Assembly: GCA_002753665.1 (NCBI GenBank)
Contig: PEAP01000026.1
Span: forward strand, 1 to 32,179
DNA: 32,179 nucleotides
DNA from: Magnetococcales bacterium DC0425bin3
Lineage (GTDB): Bacteria; Pseudomonadota; Magnetococcia; Magnetococcales; DC0425bin3
Reading direction: 5' to 3'
Every line of letters starts with the position of its first letter. Position 1 is the stretch's first letter. This document shows positions 9,330-17,333 of this stretch, in pieces. A model generated the notes under the pieces. That model worked only from the letters and a program-made list of their open reading frames with translations. It was not told where the DNA came from and made no database searches. A program made the position numbers and the translations under genes.

Positions 9330-11765
9330 GTGAGGGGTCGGTTGGCCATCCTGCTGGGCCTGCTGTGGTTGACAGGCGGTTGCGGCTCCGATCCCGCCTG
9401 GGAAATTCGCAGCCTGTTGGCCCGGCAGCGCTATGCCGAGGCGGTCGAGCTGTTCCAGCAATCGTCGGAACTGAATTTGGATCGGTCACCCCTGGACGTG
9501 GTTCTGGACTATTGCCAGTCCCTGTTCGAAACCAAGAACTATGAACCATTCTTTCGCTGTTCCGGACGCTACCTGGAGCGGGTGGAGGCCCCGGGAGAGG
9601 AAGACGAGGTCTATTTCGCCGATCAGGCCCGCCCCCCCGCGGGGGAGCAGGCCGCCCCGGTGCGGACTTGGCTGGCGCTGGCCTCCCTGGAACTCGGCGA
9701 TTATCCGGAGGCCCGGGACCAGGCCCGCCGGGTCATCACCGCCCTGGAGAGGGATCGGGAGCGGGAGGAGAACAGCCCGATGTGGCGCCGTCACATGGTG
9801 GAGGCCCATCGGGCCGCGGGCTTGGCCCTGGCCCTGGCCGGAGACCAGGCCGGGGCCCGCGACCTGATGGAACGGCTGGACGGGCTGGTGCCCATGAAGG
9901 ACGGCTCCAGCCTGGACATGGCCATCCACCATGCGTCCATCCAGGTGGGCATGGCCCTGGGCGACTTCGCCAGGGTGCGCCGGGAGATCGACCGCTACGA
10001 TGGCATCCATCCCATCGAGTTGATCCTGATGGCCGCCACCTGGGTCAATCCGTTGCAGGGGGCCCTCAACACCATCGGCCGGGTGGGGCGCAGCGCCATT
10101 CCGGACGAAAACGCCTGGATGGTCACCCTGCCCCGCCGGTTCATGCATGCCCGGGCCTGCCTGGGGAACGGGGATCCGGCCTGCGCCACCCAGGGGTATG
10201 ACGCCCTGCTGCGGGATCCCAACCTGGGCAATCTGGCGGACCTGCACTGGATGACCCTGTTCGACCGGGGCCGGCTGGCCTTGGAGGAAGGTGAGCCGGC
10301 CCAGGCTCTGGGTTTCTGGCGGCGGGCGGTGGCGGTGATGGAATCGCCCCCGGCCTTTGCGGATCCCTCCGTGTCCCGCACCGGGGTGGCGGGCGACCGG
10401 GACCAGGTCTACCAGGCGCTGATGGAGACCTTGTTTCTTCAGCAGCGATCCCAGGAGGCCTTCGAATTGTCGGAGCGGGCCAAGGCGCTGTGGCTGGTGC
10501 GGCATCTGGCGCGTCCACCGGCGTTCAAGGGAGGAGCGGGGGGGGGCCGGGGCGCAGCGCCTGGCTTTGCCGCCCTGCTGAACCGGTGGGAAACATTGCA
10601 GCGGGCCAACACCCATCTGAGCCCGGACCGCGCCGCATGGGAGGAAGCCAATCTGGAGGAGGCCATGCTCCAGGTGGGACGCCGGCTGGAGGAGGAATAC
10701 CCGGAAACGGCCTCCCTCATGGCGGTGATTCCCATTGCGACGGTGAACATACAGGGAATGCTGGAACCCGATGAAACCCTGGTGGCCTTTCACCAGGGCG
10801 AGCGGGGTCTGCTGTATGCCTTTCTGCTCAGCCGCCAGGGCTTTCAGGCTCAGCGGCTGGAGATTCCCGACCTCGACAGGCTGGTGGAAGAGCTGCGGCT
10901 GGCCCTGGCGGTCACCGGTGGGCCAGGCCTGTCCCGGGTCACGGCAGCCTTGCACCGGCAGCTCTGGTTGCCCCTGTCGGAAGGCGGGATTCACACCCGG
11001 AACCTGGTGATTGTTCCCCATGGCTCCCTCAACGGGCTGCCCTTCGCCCTGCTGGGACCCGAGGGTGAGCCGCCGCTGGGGGTGGTCCATGGCATCCGCA
11101 TGCTGCCCGCCGCGGCCAATCTGGCCTATCTGAGCAAGCGCAAGCGGGGCCTGGGTGGCCGGATGCTCTCCTTGGGCAATCCCTGGGTGCCGGGGGATGC
11201 CGTTCCGGCCTCTCCCACCGCCCGGGAGGAGGCCCTGGCCGTGGCCATTGCCGTGGCCACGGCCGATGCCAGGCTGGCGGCCCAGGTGCGCCTGGAGCAA
11301 CAGGCCACGGAGGGGGCCTTCAGGAAGTTGGCGGCCCAATCCCGCTATCTCCATCTGGTGGTGCCGGGCCGCATGGGGGAGGTCGATCCCCTGCGCGCCG
11401 CCTTGCTCCTGACGCCCGATGAGACCAACGATGGGGTGTTGACGGTGCGGGAAATGTTCGACCTCACCCTGGATGCGGAACTGATCACCCTCACCGCCCT
11501 GGAGACGCCCTGGGAGCCGGGGCAGGGCGAGGGACCCCCGGCCATGGTGCGGGCGCTGCTCTATGCCGGCTGCAATTCGGTCCTGATCGGCCTGTGGCAG
11601 ACCAGGCCATTGGATACCTTGCGGTTCGTGCGGCGCTTTTTCCATTATTACAAGCTGATCGGCGAAAAACGCGCTGCCCTGCGCCAGACCCGGGAAGAGC
11701 TGTGGCGGCGGGAAGGTTCCCAACCGGCGGAATGGGCCGGCATGCAACTCCATGGAGTGCCTTGA
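9330..11765 (+). CDS. TPR-CHAT lipoprotein with degenerate protease site
   Basis: An 811-residue protein with a lipoprotein signal peptide (RGRLAILLGLLWLTGGC; lipidation at the Cys), about 450 residues of TPR-like helices, and a C-terminal CHAT (caspase/separase-like) domain from about residue 480. CHAT hallmarks are clear: VPHGSLNGLPFALL (H564 region), YLHLVVPG and ITLTALET...MVRALLYAG..SVLIGLW. In active CHAT proteases these read 'H.AtHG' and 'SACET'. Here the catalytic His is Pro (residue 679, codon 11364-11366) and the catalytic Cys is Leu (residue 724, codon 11499-11501), so protease activity is not expected. I chose the GTG at 9330, which has GGGGAGA upstream and puts the signal peptide at the terminus; the GTG at 9315 lacks such a site. 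It is followed 30 bases later by the transglycosylase lipoprotein, probably as one operon. Confidence 0.9.
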   Translation: MRGRLAILLGLLWLTGGCGSDPAWEIRSLLARQRYAEAVELFQQSSELNLDRSPLDVVLDYCQSLFETKNYEPFFRCSGRYLERVEAPGEEDEVYFADQARPPAGEQAAPVRTWLALASLELGDYPEARDQARRVITALERDREREENSPMWRRHMVEAHRAAGLALALAGDQAGARDLMERLDGLVPMKDGSSLDMAIHHASIQVGMALGDFARVRREIDRYDGIHPIELILMAATWVNPLQGALNTIGRVGRSAIPDENAWMVTLPRRFMHARACLGNGDPACATQGYDALLRDPNLGNLADLHWMTLFDRGRLALEEGEPAQALGFWRRAVAVMESPPAFADPSVSRTGVAGDRDQVYQALMETLFLQQRSQEAFELSERAKALWLVRHLARPPAFKGGAGGGRGAAPGFAALLNRWETLQRANTHLSPDRAAWEEANLEEAMLQVGRRLEEEYPETASLMAVIPIATVNIQGMLEPDETLVAFHQGERGLLYAFLLSRQGFQAQRLEIPDLDRLVEELRLALAVTGGPGLSRVTAALHRQLWLPLSEGGIHTRNLVIVPHGSLNGLPFALLGPEGEPPLGVVHGIRMLPAAANLAYLSKRKRGLGGRMLSLGNPWVPGDAVPASPTAREEALAVAIAVATADARLAAQVRLEQQATEGAFRKLAAQSRYLHLVVPGRMGEVDPLRAALLLTPDETNDGVLTVREMFDLTLDAELITLTALETPWEPGQGEGPPAMVRALLYAGCNSVLIGLWQTRPLDTLRFVRRFFHYYKLIGEKRAALRQTREELWRREGSQPAEWAGMQLHGVP

Positions 11766-11795
11766 AACGGATCCGAGGCCGGAAAGGAGAAGGCC

Positions 11796-12500
11796 ATGAC
11801 TCGCAGTGGCCCGGGAGGGAACCAGGGCAGCCGGACGCCGGGCAGCGGAGCCTGCCCAGAGGCGTCACCGGCCCGCGGGCGGCGGGCCGGCCTGGCCGGA
11901 CTCCTGCCGTTCCTCCTGCTGTTGTTGAGCGGTTGCGCCACCCTATTTCCCCCCCCGCCCAGCGACATCGAGGATGCCTGCGCCATCTTTTCCCAGCGCA
12001 GCAGTTGGCGCAAAAGCCTGGTGCGTTCCCGGGACAAATGGGGTGTGCCAATCCATGTGCAACTGGCCATCATCCACCAGGAGTCCAAATTCAGGCATGA
12101 CGCCCGTCCGCCCCGGGACCGCCTGTTCTGGTTCATCCCCTGGCGCCGGCCCTCCACCGCCTATGGTTATGCCCAGGCGCTGGACGACACCTGGGACTGG
12201 TACAAGGACAAGACCGGCAACGATGGCGCCGATCGGGATGATTTCGACGATGCGGTGGATTTCATCGGCTGGTACGTCCGCATGAGTCACAGCATGCTGG
12301 GGATTCCCACCTGGGACGCCTACAATCAATATCTTGCCTACCACGAGGGCCATGGCGGCTATGCCCGCCGGACCTATCTGAAAAAGAGGTGGCTGCTGGG
12401 AGTGGCCAACAAGGTGAAACGCAACGCCCTGCGCTATCAGCAGCAGATGGAACTGTGTGAGGAGAATGAACCGGCGGGTTGGATGGATATCTTGCCGTGA
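11796..12500 (+). CDS. Lytic transglycosylase (SLT) lipoprotein
   Basis: A 234-residue outer-membrane lipoprotein that should cleave peptidoglycan glycan strands. It has an unusually long polar N-region of 32 residues, then a hydrophobic core and lipobox LLSGC (C47). The SLT fold follows: QLAIIHQESKF with catalytic Glu E96, then STAYGYAQALDDTW, matching the G-[LY]-x-Q motif, and later YLAYHEGHGGY, matching the AYNxG-type motif. No alternative ATG, GTG or TTG in frame shortens the leader. AAGGAGA lies about 6 bases before the ATG. It is 30 bases downstream of the CHAT lipoprotein gene, so the two are probably co-expressed and may sit together at the outer membrane. Confidence 0.88.
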   Translation: MTRSGPGGNQGSRTPGSGACPEASPARGRRAGLAGLLPFLLLLLSGCATLFPPPPSDIEDACAIFSQRSSWRKSLVRSRDKWGVPIHVQLAIIHQESKFRHDARPPRDRLFWFIPWRRPSTAYGYAQALDDTWDWYKDKTGNDGADRDDFDDAVDFIGWYVRMSHSMLGIPTWDAYNQYLAYHEGHGGYARRTYLKKRWLLGVANKVKRNALRYQQQMELCEENEPAGWMDILP

Positions 12501-12532
12501 CAGTCACGACGTGATCGGCAGCGGTGAGATGA

Positions 12533-12582
12533 GGGCCGGCAGGTGAGGGCTCAGAGGGGGGGAGGCCGCTACCTGCCGGCCC
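12533..12582. other. 12-bp perfect inverted repeat, possible transcription end
   Basis: GGGCCGGCAGGT (12533-12544) and ACCTGCCGGCCC (12571-12582) pair perfectly over 12 bp around a 26-base loop, 33 bases after the transglycosylase stop. There is no T-run, so it is not a classic intrinsic terminator. It may block RNA 3'-end decay or act in a factor-assisted stop. Confidence 0.5.
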
Positions 12583-12689
12583 GGGGGGAAAGGCGACGTT
12601 GCGTTCGCCCTTCCCCTTCCCGTCCGTCATGAACGGATGGCCGTAACTTTGATGGATGGGGGATGCCTCCCTCCACCCTTCGCCGATGA

Positions 12690-12706
12690 AAGCCGGTTTC
12701 CGGCTT
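12690..12706. other. Tight 7-bp hairpin
   Basis: AAGCCGG (12690-12696), loop TTT, CCGGCTT (12700-12706). It sits between convergent genes and could serve either transcript as an end structure. There is no T-tract on either side. Confidence 0.4.
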
Positions 12707-12712
12707 CCACGG

Positions 12713-12744
12713 TAAATATCAGAAACCATAATGCCGGATATTTA
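12713..12744. repeat. AT-rich inverted repeat
   Basis: TAAATATC (12713-12720) and GATATTTA (12737-12744) form a perfect 8-bp inverted repeat with a 16-base spacer. In a GC-rich genome such an AT-only palindrome stands out and resembles an operator or a protein-binding site. Confidence 0.4.
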
Positions 12745-12833
12745 TCGTCAGGACAATCCTCGATCTGCCCATCGGATGAAAAAATGTGTTGACAACCGGT
12801 CCAGAGAGCATTGGGGGGCCGGGCGGGGACCGG

Positions 12834-14084
12834 TCAGGGCGGGTCGAAGGGTTCGTCCCGGGCGATCCGGACCTGCATGATGCGGCGTCGGGTGGCTCGC
12901 ACGATGGTCACCGAGAGGCCATCGATGAGGAAGGTTTCCGTGGCGGCGGGAATCCGCTGGGCGTGGTGCAGGATCCACATGCTGACAGTATCCGAGGGTT
13001 TGCCGCTGCTCAGGGACTGGCCGAAGAACTCCTCCACGGGGCGCAACTCCACCGTGCCCTCCACCAGCAGGATGCCGGGTTCGATTTCGTTGAGGCTGGC
13101 CGGAGGGGGGTCCATTTCATCGTAAATTTCGCCCACCAGTTCTTCCAGAATGTCCTCCAGGGTCACCAGTCCCTGGAGCTGGCCGAAGGCGTCCACCACG
13201 ATGACAGTGCCCTTTTTTCGGGAACGCAGCAGGTCGAACAGGTCGTTCAACGGATAGTTGAGGGGCACGAACAGGGGGTCGTGGCCGGTCTGATCCAGGG
13301 TCTTTTCCCAGTTGCCGTTGGCGATTTCGGCCAGGATGTCCCGCAGGAAGACCACGCGGATGATGGCGTCCGGCTTGCCGGTGTGCAGCGGCACCCGGGA
13401 ATGGGGGTGGGCCAGCAGTTGGGGCAGGGCCTGACGGATGGTGAGGGAGGCTTCCATGGAGAAAATGAGGTGCCGGGGCACCATGATGTTCTCCGCCCGC
13501 AGGTCATCGAAGGCAAAGATCCGTTGGATCATTTGATGTTCGTCCTGCTCGATGCTGCCTTCCTCAGCACCGTGGCGGGCCATGGAGATCAGCTCGGATT
13601 CGGTCACCACCGGATCGCTGGTGGCCGGGCTCAGGTTCTGCATCCAGGTGGTGAAGCGCTCCAGGACCAGGGTCAGGGGATATACCAGGTGGCTGAAGAA
13701 CAGCAGAAAGGGGGCGGCGTGCAGGGCGATGACCACCGCGTGGCGGGTGGCGAAGGTTTTGGGGGTGATCTCCCCGAACAGCAGAATCAGAAGGGTCAAC
13801 CCTCCCACCGCGATGCCGGTTCCCATGTTGCCGAACTGCCGGGAGGCCAGGACGGTGGTGAGGGAGGAGGCGGCGATGTTGACCAGATTGTTGCCGATCA
13901 GCAGGGCGATCAGCATGCGGTTGGTGTTGCCCTTCAGGCGGCTGAGGGCCTGGGCGCCGCCGCGGCCTTCGTGCAGCAGGGCTTCGACGCGGGCGTGGCT
14001 CAGGGAGATCATGGCGGTCTCTGCACCGGAAAAGAACGCCGAAAGGGCCAGCAGGATCAACAGGACGAGTAGGTCGGTTTCCAT
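12834..14084 (-). CDS. CNNM/CorB-type transporter (hemolysin family, DUF21-CBS-CorC_HlyC)
   Basis: A 416-residue inner-membrane protein of the CNNM/CorB family, linked to Mg2+ (and Co2+) transport. The DUF21/CNNM membrane domain spans about residues 1-180, with SAFFSGAETAMISLSHARV and the conserved GEITPKTFATRHA. A pair of CBS domains follows at about 195-325 (ENIMVPR at the first, LVTLEDILEELVGEI closing the second), then a CorC_HlyC domain to the C-terminus. The length is usual for the family. The start is the ATG at 14084, giving the typical short polar lead before helix 1. It is transcribed in the same direction as the YdcF-XerC-DUF484 set but lies 75 bases beyond it, so it may share that transcript or have its own promoter. 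Confidence 0.92.
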   Translation of the reverse strand: METDLLVLLILLALSAFFSGAETAMISLSHARVEALLHEGRGGAQALSRLKGNTNRMLIALLIGNNLVNIAASSLTTVLASRQFGNMGTGIAVGGLTLLILLFGEITPKTFATRHAVVIALHAAPFLLFFSHLVYPLTLVLERFTTWMQNLSPATSDPVVTESELISMARHGAEEGSIEQDEHQMIQRIFAFDDLRAENIMVPRHLIFSMEASLTIRQALPQLLAHPHSRVPLHTGKPDAIIRVVFLRDILAEIANGNWEKTLDQTGHDPLFVPLNYPLNDLFDLLRSRKKGTVIVVDAFGQLQGLVTLEDILEELVGEIYDEMDPPPASLNEIEPGILLVEGTVELRPVEEFFGQSLSSGKPSDTVSMWILHHAQRIPAATETFLIDGLSVTIVRATRRRIMQVRIARDEPFDPP

Positions 14085-14159
14085 GGGAAGGGCAGAAAGG
14101 GTGACTATTCGATCCCTCCCTATCTATTACTATTGTCCGGGAATGGCAAGGGACGGCGG

Positions 14160-14936
14160 TCAGGACGGCGCGGCACAGTCGCCACAGCGGAATTTGTACC
14201 AGAGCAGCCCCAGGTATTCGTGCAGGGGTACCCAAACCGCCTGGCAGGACTGGGGCAGCCAGTCGAGAATGCCGGTATTCGGGGTTCCGGTCTGGAACAG
14301 GGTGGGTCCGGGGGTGACTTCCAGGCCGGCCTGCCGGAAGGTCCACAGGGCCCGGGGCATGTGATTGCCGTGGGTCACCAGGATGACATGGTCGATGCCC
14401 TCGGCGGCCAGGATGCGCTGGGTGTTGCGGGCGTTTTCCAGGGTATTGTTGCTGGAGTCCTCGGTCCAGCGCACCGGAACGCCGAATTCTTCCTCCAGGG
14501 CGCGTTTCATCACCATCGCCTCCGACTCACCTTCCCGGAACGGCTGGCCGCCGGCGGTAAGAATGGGCAGGCCGGTGCGGCGGTGCAGCCAGGCCCCGTA
14601 GCGGATCCGGGCCAGTCCGCCGGTATTGACGGTATCCCGGCCGCCGTATTCAGGCGCGGCCGGATAACGTCCCCGTCCCAGAATCACGATGGCCTGGGCC
14701 TTGGGGGAGGCGATCTGGGCCGGAGTGAGGGGGGGGATGGATTCCAGGGCGGTCATGGAGAGGTTGCCAGCCACCGGCAGGCTGATGCCGTAGAAGATCA
14801 CGATGATCAGCCCCAGCAGCCGGCGGGCCTTGCGGGGGCTGCGGGGCATCCACCACCACACCACCGCCAGGGTCAGCAGGATGATCCCGGGGGGGAACAG
14901 GAAGCGCTGGATGACAGCATTGATCAGGGGACTCAT
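14160..14936 (-). CDS. YdcF/ElyC-like DUF218 membrane protein
   Basis: A 258-residue protein with two N-terminal membrane helices (about residues 10-30 and 40-60) and a DUF218 domain. Family marks are AIVILGRGRYP, ILTAGGQPF, a SSNNTLENA segment and VILVTHGNHMPRAL. ElyC, the best-studied relative, affects envelope integrity and lipid-carrier-dependent peptidoglycan synthesis; the reaction is not established. The start ATG overlaps the xerC stop by four bases (ATGA), so translation is probably coupled. The C-terminus has an added CGDC motif (two Cys) that may bind metal or be chance. Confidence 0.88.
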   Translation of the reverse strand: MSPLINAVIQRFLFPPGIILLTLAVVWWWMPRSPRKARRLLGLIIVIFYGISLPVAGNLSMTALESIPPLTPAQIASPKAQAIVILGRGRYPAAPEYGGRDTVNTGGLARIRYGAWLHRRTGLPILTAGGQPFREGESEAMVMKRALEEEFGVPVRWTEDSSNNTLENARNTQRILAAEGIDHVILVTHGNHMPRALWTFRQAGLEVTPGPTLFQTGTPNTGILDWLPQSCQAVWVPLHEYLGLLWYKFRCGDCAAPS

Positions 14937-15904
14937 GGAGTCGCGGCTTCGGTCTGGCGCCGGGACCGGGGATGGGCGGCGTCATAGATTCGGGTCAGAT
15001 TGGCCAAATCCAGGTGGGTGTAACGCTGGGTGGTGGCCAGGGAGGCGTGGCCCAGCATTTCCTGGATGGACCGCAGATCGGCGCCGGCCTGCAGCAGATG
15101 GGTGGCGAAGGCATGCCGGAGGGCATGGGGAGTCACCTGTTCGGGCAGGCCCAGTCGCCGGCGCAGCTTCACTACCAACCGCTGCACCTCCCGAGGGTTG
15201 AGGCGGCTGCCCTGCCGGCCGGTGAAGACCGGTCCCAGGTGGTCCGGGGGCGGGGCCTCGGCCTTGCGGGCCTCCAGGTAGCGCTCCAGGGCCTGGATGG
15301 CCATGGATCCCAGGGGAACCAGTCGTTCCTTGCCGCCCTTGCCCAGCACCCGCACTTCGGCTTGGCGCAGATTGAGGTCCAGGCGGTCCAGGCCGCACAG
15401 CTCGCCGATGCGCAGCCCCGAGCCGTACAACAGCTCCAGGATGGCCCCGTCCCGCAGCAGACGCACCCGGGCCCAGCCGGTCAGGGGAGCCTGGGGGCTC
15501 GGTGCGGGCAGGGCCTCGATGAGGCGGGCGGTGTCCTCCTCGGTGGGAGCCCGGGGCAGCCGCTGGGCCTGCTTGGGGGAGGATGCCAGGGCCGCGGGAT
15601 TGTTGTCCGTCAATCCCTCCCGTTCCAGATAGCGGAACCAGGCCCGCACCGAGGCCATGCGCCGTTGCAGGGTGCTTTTCGCCGCCCCCTCCCGCTGGCC
15701 CATGCCCATGAAGGCTCGCAGGTCTTCGGGGCGCATGCGACGCAGCTGTTCCTCGGTAAGGCCTCCGCCATGGCGTTGGCTCCAGAAGCGCCCGAAGAGT
15801 TCCAGGTCCCGCAGATAGGCGGAAACCGTGTTGGGGGACAGGCGCCGCTCGACGGCCAGATGGCGGCGGAAGGCTTCGGCATGGGGTACGGTGGTGTCCA
15901 TCAT
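14933..15904 (-). CDS. xerC: Tyrosine recombinase XerC
   Basis: A 323-residue tyrosine site-specific recombinase that, with XerD, resolves chromosome dimers at dif. It has an N-terminal SAM-like core-binding domain (about 5-100) and the catalytic domain (about 120-310). All catalytic residues are visible: R165 (SGLRIGEL), K189 (GKGGKER), H260 and R263 (HALRHAFATHL), H286 (LGHASLATTQRY) and nucleophile Y295. The start overlaps the DUF484 stop by four bases. This DUF484-xerC order is conserved in many Pseudomonadota and supports XerC over a phage integrase. No phage genes or attachment sites are nearby. Confidence 0.95.
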   Translation of the reverse strand: MMDTTVPHAEAFRRHLAVERRLSPNTVSAYLRDLELFGRFWSQRHGGGLTEEQLRRMRPEDLRAFMGMGQREGAAKSTLQRRMASVRAWFRYLEREGLTDNNPAALASSPKQAQRLPRAPTEEDTARLIEALPAPSPQAPLTGWARVRLLRDGAILELLYGSGLRIGELCGLDRLDLNLRQAEVRVLGKGGKERLVPLGSMAIQALERYLEARKAEAPPPDHLGPVFTGRQGSRLNPREVQRLVVKLRRRLGLPEQVTPHALRHAFATHLLQAGADLRSIQEMLGHASLATTQRYTHLDLANLTRIYDAAHPRSRRQTEAATP

Positions 15905-16644
15905 TGCACCGGGATCATTTTACGCAGGCAAAGGGTGATGACATCGGCCAGGTCCTGGACCAGGTCGGTGGAATAGTTGGGTAAAAACCGGTTGGCAACC
16001 GTCCCGCCCAGGTTGAGGCTGCCGAGCAGGCGAACCTCCTCCCCGGAGCGGACCACCAGGGGAATCAACGCCTCGGAACGGATCTCTCCGCCCCGGCTGC
16101 CGAAGAAGAGATGGCGGTTGGCGCCTTCCTGCCCCACCCGAATGACCGGCTGGGGGGGAGAACCGAGGACCTGGGCGATGGACTCCGCTGCCAGCAGAAA
16201 CAGCCGGTCCTCCAGAATGGGGGGGCGCCGGTCCCGGGTCAGACCCAGGCCGTCGGGACCGTCGCACAGGGCCATGGTGACCCGGCTGATGGCAAAGGTC
16301 TCCTCCAGGCCCGCGGTGGCGGCCCGCACCAGCTCCGCCAAATCTTCGGCATCCAGCAGCGCCATCTGCACCCGGTGAAAAGCGTGATAGATTTCCTCGT
16401 TGTGCCGGATGCGGTGCATCATCTCTTCCAATTGTTCCCGGGTCTGCTCATTCTGGCGCCGCAGTTGATCCAGCTTGCCGGCCTCGATGGAAAACACCCG
16501 TCCCGAGGCGTTGATGGCGCTGGGCAGCAGGTCGGGATGGTCCTGGAAAAAATTCGGATGATCCCGCAGCCAGTGATAGACCTGCTCAGGGTCAAGAATC
16601 GGTGGATGGTCCATGGCCTTGTCGTTCACTCCCTGAATGGGCAT
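15901..16644 (-). CDS. DUF484 family protein (GAF-like)
   Basis: A 247-residue protein of the DUF484 family, typically found directly upstream of xerC. The N-terminal part has the family pattern VYHWLRDHPNFFQDHPDLL (residues 22-40), followed by a coiled-coil helix (about 55-90) and a GAF-like alpha/beta domain with LLGSLNLGG near the end. The biochemical function is not known; GAF folds often bind small molecules. The start is uncertain: ATG 16644 is used here, but ATG 16614 (MDHPPILD) is equally possible because neither has a strong ribosome site. It is the first gene of a four-base-overlapping set with xerC and the YdcF-like gene. Confidence 0.88.
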   Translation of the reverse strand: MPIQGVNDKAMDHPPILDPEQVYHWLRDHPNFFQDHPDLLPSAINASGRVFSIEAGKLDQLRRQNEQTREQLEEMMHRIRHNEEIYHAFHRVQMALLDAEDLAELVRAATAGLEETFAISRVTMALCDGPDGLGLTRDRRPPILEDRLFLLAAESIAQVLGSPPQPVIRVGQEGANRHLFFGSRGGEIRSEALIPLVVRSGEEVRLLGSLNLGGTVANRFLPNYSTDLVQDLADVITLCLRKMIPVQ

Positions 16645-16684
16645 GGTTGGCCGGCCCGTTCTTGGGCCTGGATCGATCTACTAC

Positions 16685-16695
16685 CACAATTTGTG
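16685..16695. promoter_or_regulatory. 11-bp palindrome CACAATTTGTG in divergent region
   Basis: A perfect palindrome (CACAA, centre T, TTGTG) about 40 bases upstream of the DUF484 start and 12 bases before the -35 hexamer of the proposed arsR promoter. It looks like an operator. Which regulator would bind is unknown. Confidence 0.35.
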
Positions 16696-16705
16696 CCAAA
16701 CCTGA

Positions 16706-16734
16706 TTGACGCTTCCGGGGAAGGTATCTACCAT
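16706..16734 (+). promoter_or_regulatory. Probable sigma-70 promoter of the arsR operon
   Basis: TTGACG (16706-16711), a 17-base spacer and TACCAT (16729-16734). The -35 matches consensus at five of six positions and the -10 at four, with ideal spacing. It lies in an AT-richer patch about 55 bases before the first ArsR start codon. Confidence 0.5.
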
Positions 16735-16748
16735 TAGAGGAGCCTAAT
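16733..16748. promoter_or_regulatory. Putative ArsR operator
   Basis: ATTAG (16733-16737), spacer AGGAGC, CTAAT (16744-16748). This short AT-rich inverted repeat starts inside the proposed -10 element and covers the likely transcription start, the usual place for ArsR-family autorepression. Confidence 0.4.
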
Positions 16749-16789
16749 ATTGTATTCTGCTCCGGATCCCGAGTCCGCCATGCCGGCGG

Positions 16790-17203
16790 ATGGTGGTTTC
16801 CGGGGATTCTGGCGGGGGAATGCGGGTGGCTTGCGAGTTCGACGAAGAGAGCATCGAGAAGGTCTCCCGATGCATGAAGGCCCTGGCGCATCCCTTGCGG
16901 TTGAAGGTGATCGTGGCCCTCAACAACAAGGAATTGAGCGTTCAGGAGCTGGTGGAGGCGGTGGGAACCACCCAATCCAACGTTTCCCAGCACCTGACCA
17001 TCATGCGGGACAAGGAGATTCTCTCCTCCCGGCGGGTGGCCAACCAGGTATTCTACCGGGTGGGTGACTGCAAGGTCCTGGATCTGGTAGCCTTGACCAA
17101 GCGGATCTTCTGCTCCGAAAATCCCGCCGTTCCGGGCAGCATCGCCCAGCAACTGGGAACCGAAGGTCCGGAATCCCTGGCGCGTCTCATGCGGGAAATT
17201 TGA
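16790..17203 (+). CDS. ArsR family transcriptional regulator
   Basis: A 137-residue winged-helix repressor. The ArsR core is visible: ALAHPLRLKVIVALNN, then the recognition helix region TTQSNVSQHLTIMRDKEIL and wing SSRRVANQVFYRV. Such dimers release DNA on sensing metal or thiol signals. It lacks the classic ELCVCD metal box; instead Cys occur at residues 15, 28, 94 and 108. The last, in an RIFCSE segment, resembles the C-terminal Cys of sulfur-sensing ArsR members such as BigR and SqrR, but the usual partner Cys in the second helix is not there. The downstream rhodanese supports a sulfur role. The start may instead be ATG 16820 (MRVACEFDEES), since neither start has a clear ribosome site. 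Confidence 0.88.
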   Translation: MVVSGDSGGGMRVACEFDEESIEKVSRCMKALAHPLRLKVIVALNNKELSVQELVEAVGTTQSNVSQHLTIMRDKEILSSRRVANQVFYRVGDCKVLDLVALTKRIFCSENPAVPGSIAQQLGTEGPESLARLMREI

Positions 17204-17228
17204 CCCTCGCGCTGTCCGGCGCCGGTCT

Positions 17229-17287
17229 CCGGCATCCTGTTCGCCATGCCGGATGGGTCGGGGCGTGCCTGGCGGGAGGGGCCCGCC
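17229..17287 (+). other. Two hairpins between arsR and rhodanese genes
   Basis: CCGGCAT (17229-17235) pairs with ATGCCGG (17246-17252), and GGCGGG (17271-17276) pairs with CCCGCC (17282-17287) around a 5-base loop. Neither is followed by a T-run. They may tune the relative expression of the two genes or protect the upstream mRNA. Confidence 0.3.
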
Positions 17288-17333
17288 CGTCCCGTGACTG
17301 TCAGTCCCTTTGCCGTCAACGGAGTGCTGCCTT

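Larger units (their letters stand above)
12501..12833. other. Intergenic region between convergent genes, no gene seen
   Basis: The only gap over 300 bases. No ORF with coding character, no tRNA and no CRISPR repeat is visible. It contains a 12-bp GC-rich inverted repeat, a 7-bp tight hairpin and an AT-rich inverted repeat, annotated separately. The segment 12710-12800 is much richer in A and T than the surroundings. Confidence 0.6.

Noticed and set aside
12262-12729. A minus-strand frame reaching into the 12501-12833 gap
   Set aside because: Half of it is antisense to the transglycosylase gene; composition is Pro/Ser/Arg-rich and there is no ribosome site.
12789-12794. A perfect TTGACA hexamer on plus
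   Set aside because: No acceptable -10 follows at 16-18 bases, and the next gene downstream on plus is thousands of bases away. Probably chance in the AT-richer patch.
14933-15904. The tyrosine recombinase as a phage or integrative-element integrase
   Set aside because: It is next to DUF484 as for chromosomal XerC, and there are no phage genes, tRNA or direct-repeat attachment sites in the window.
16750-17067. A TTG-started 105-codon frame after an AGGAG site, overlapping arsR in another frame
   Set aside because: The AGGAG sequence is the spacer of the putative operator, and the translation has no family features; the ArsR frame is clear. A short leader peptide is not excluded but unsupported.
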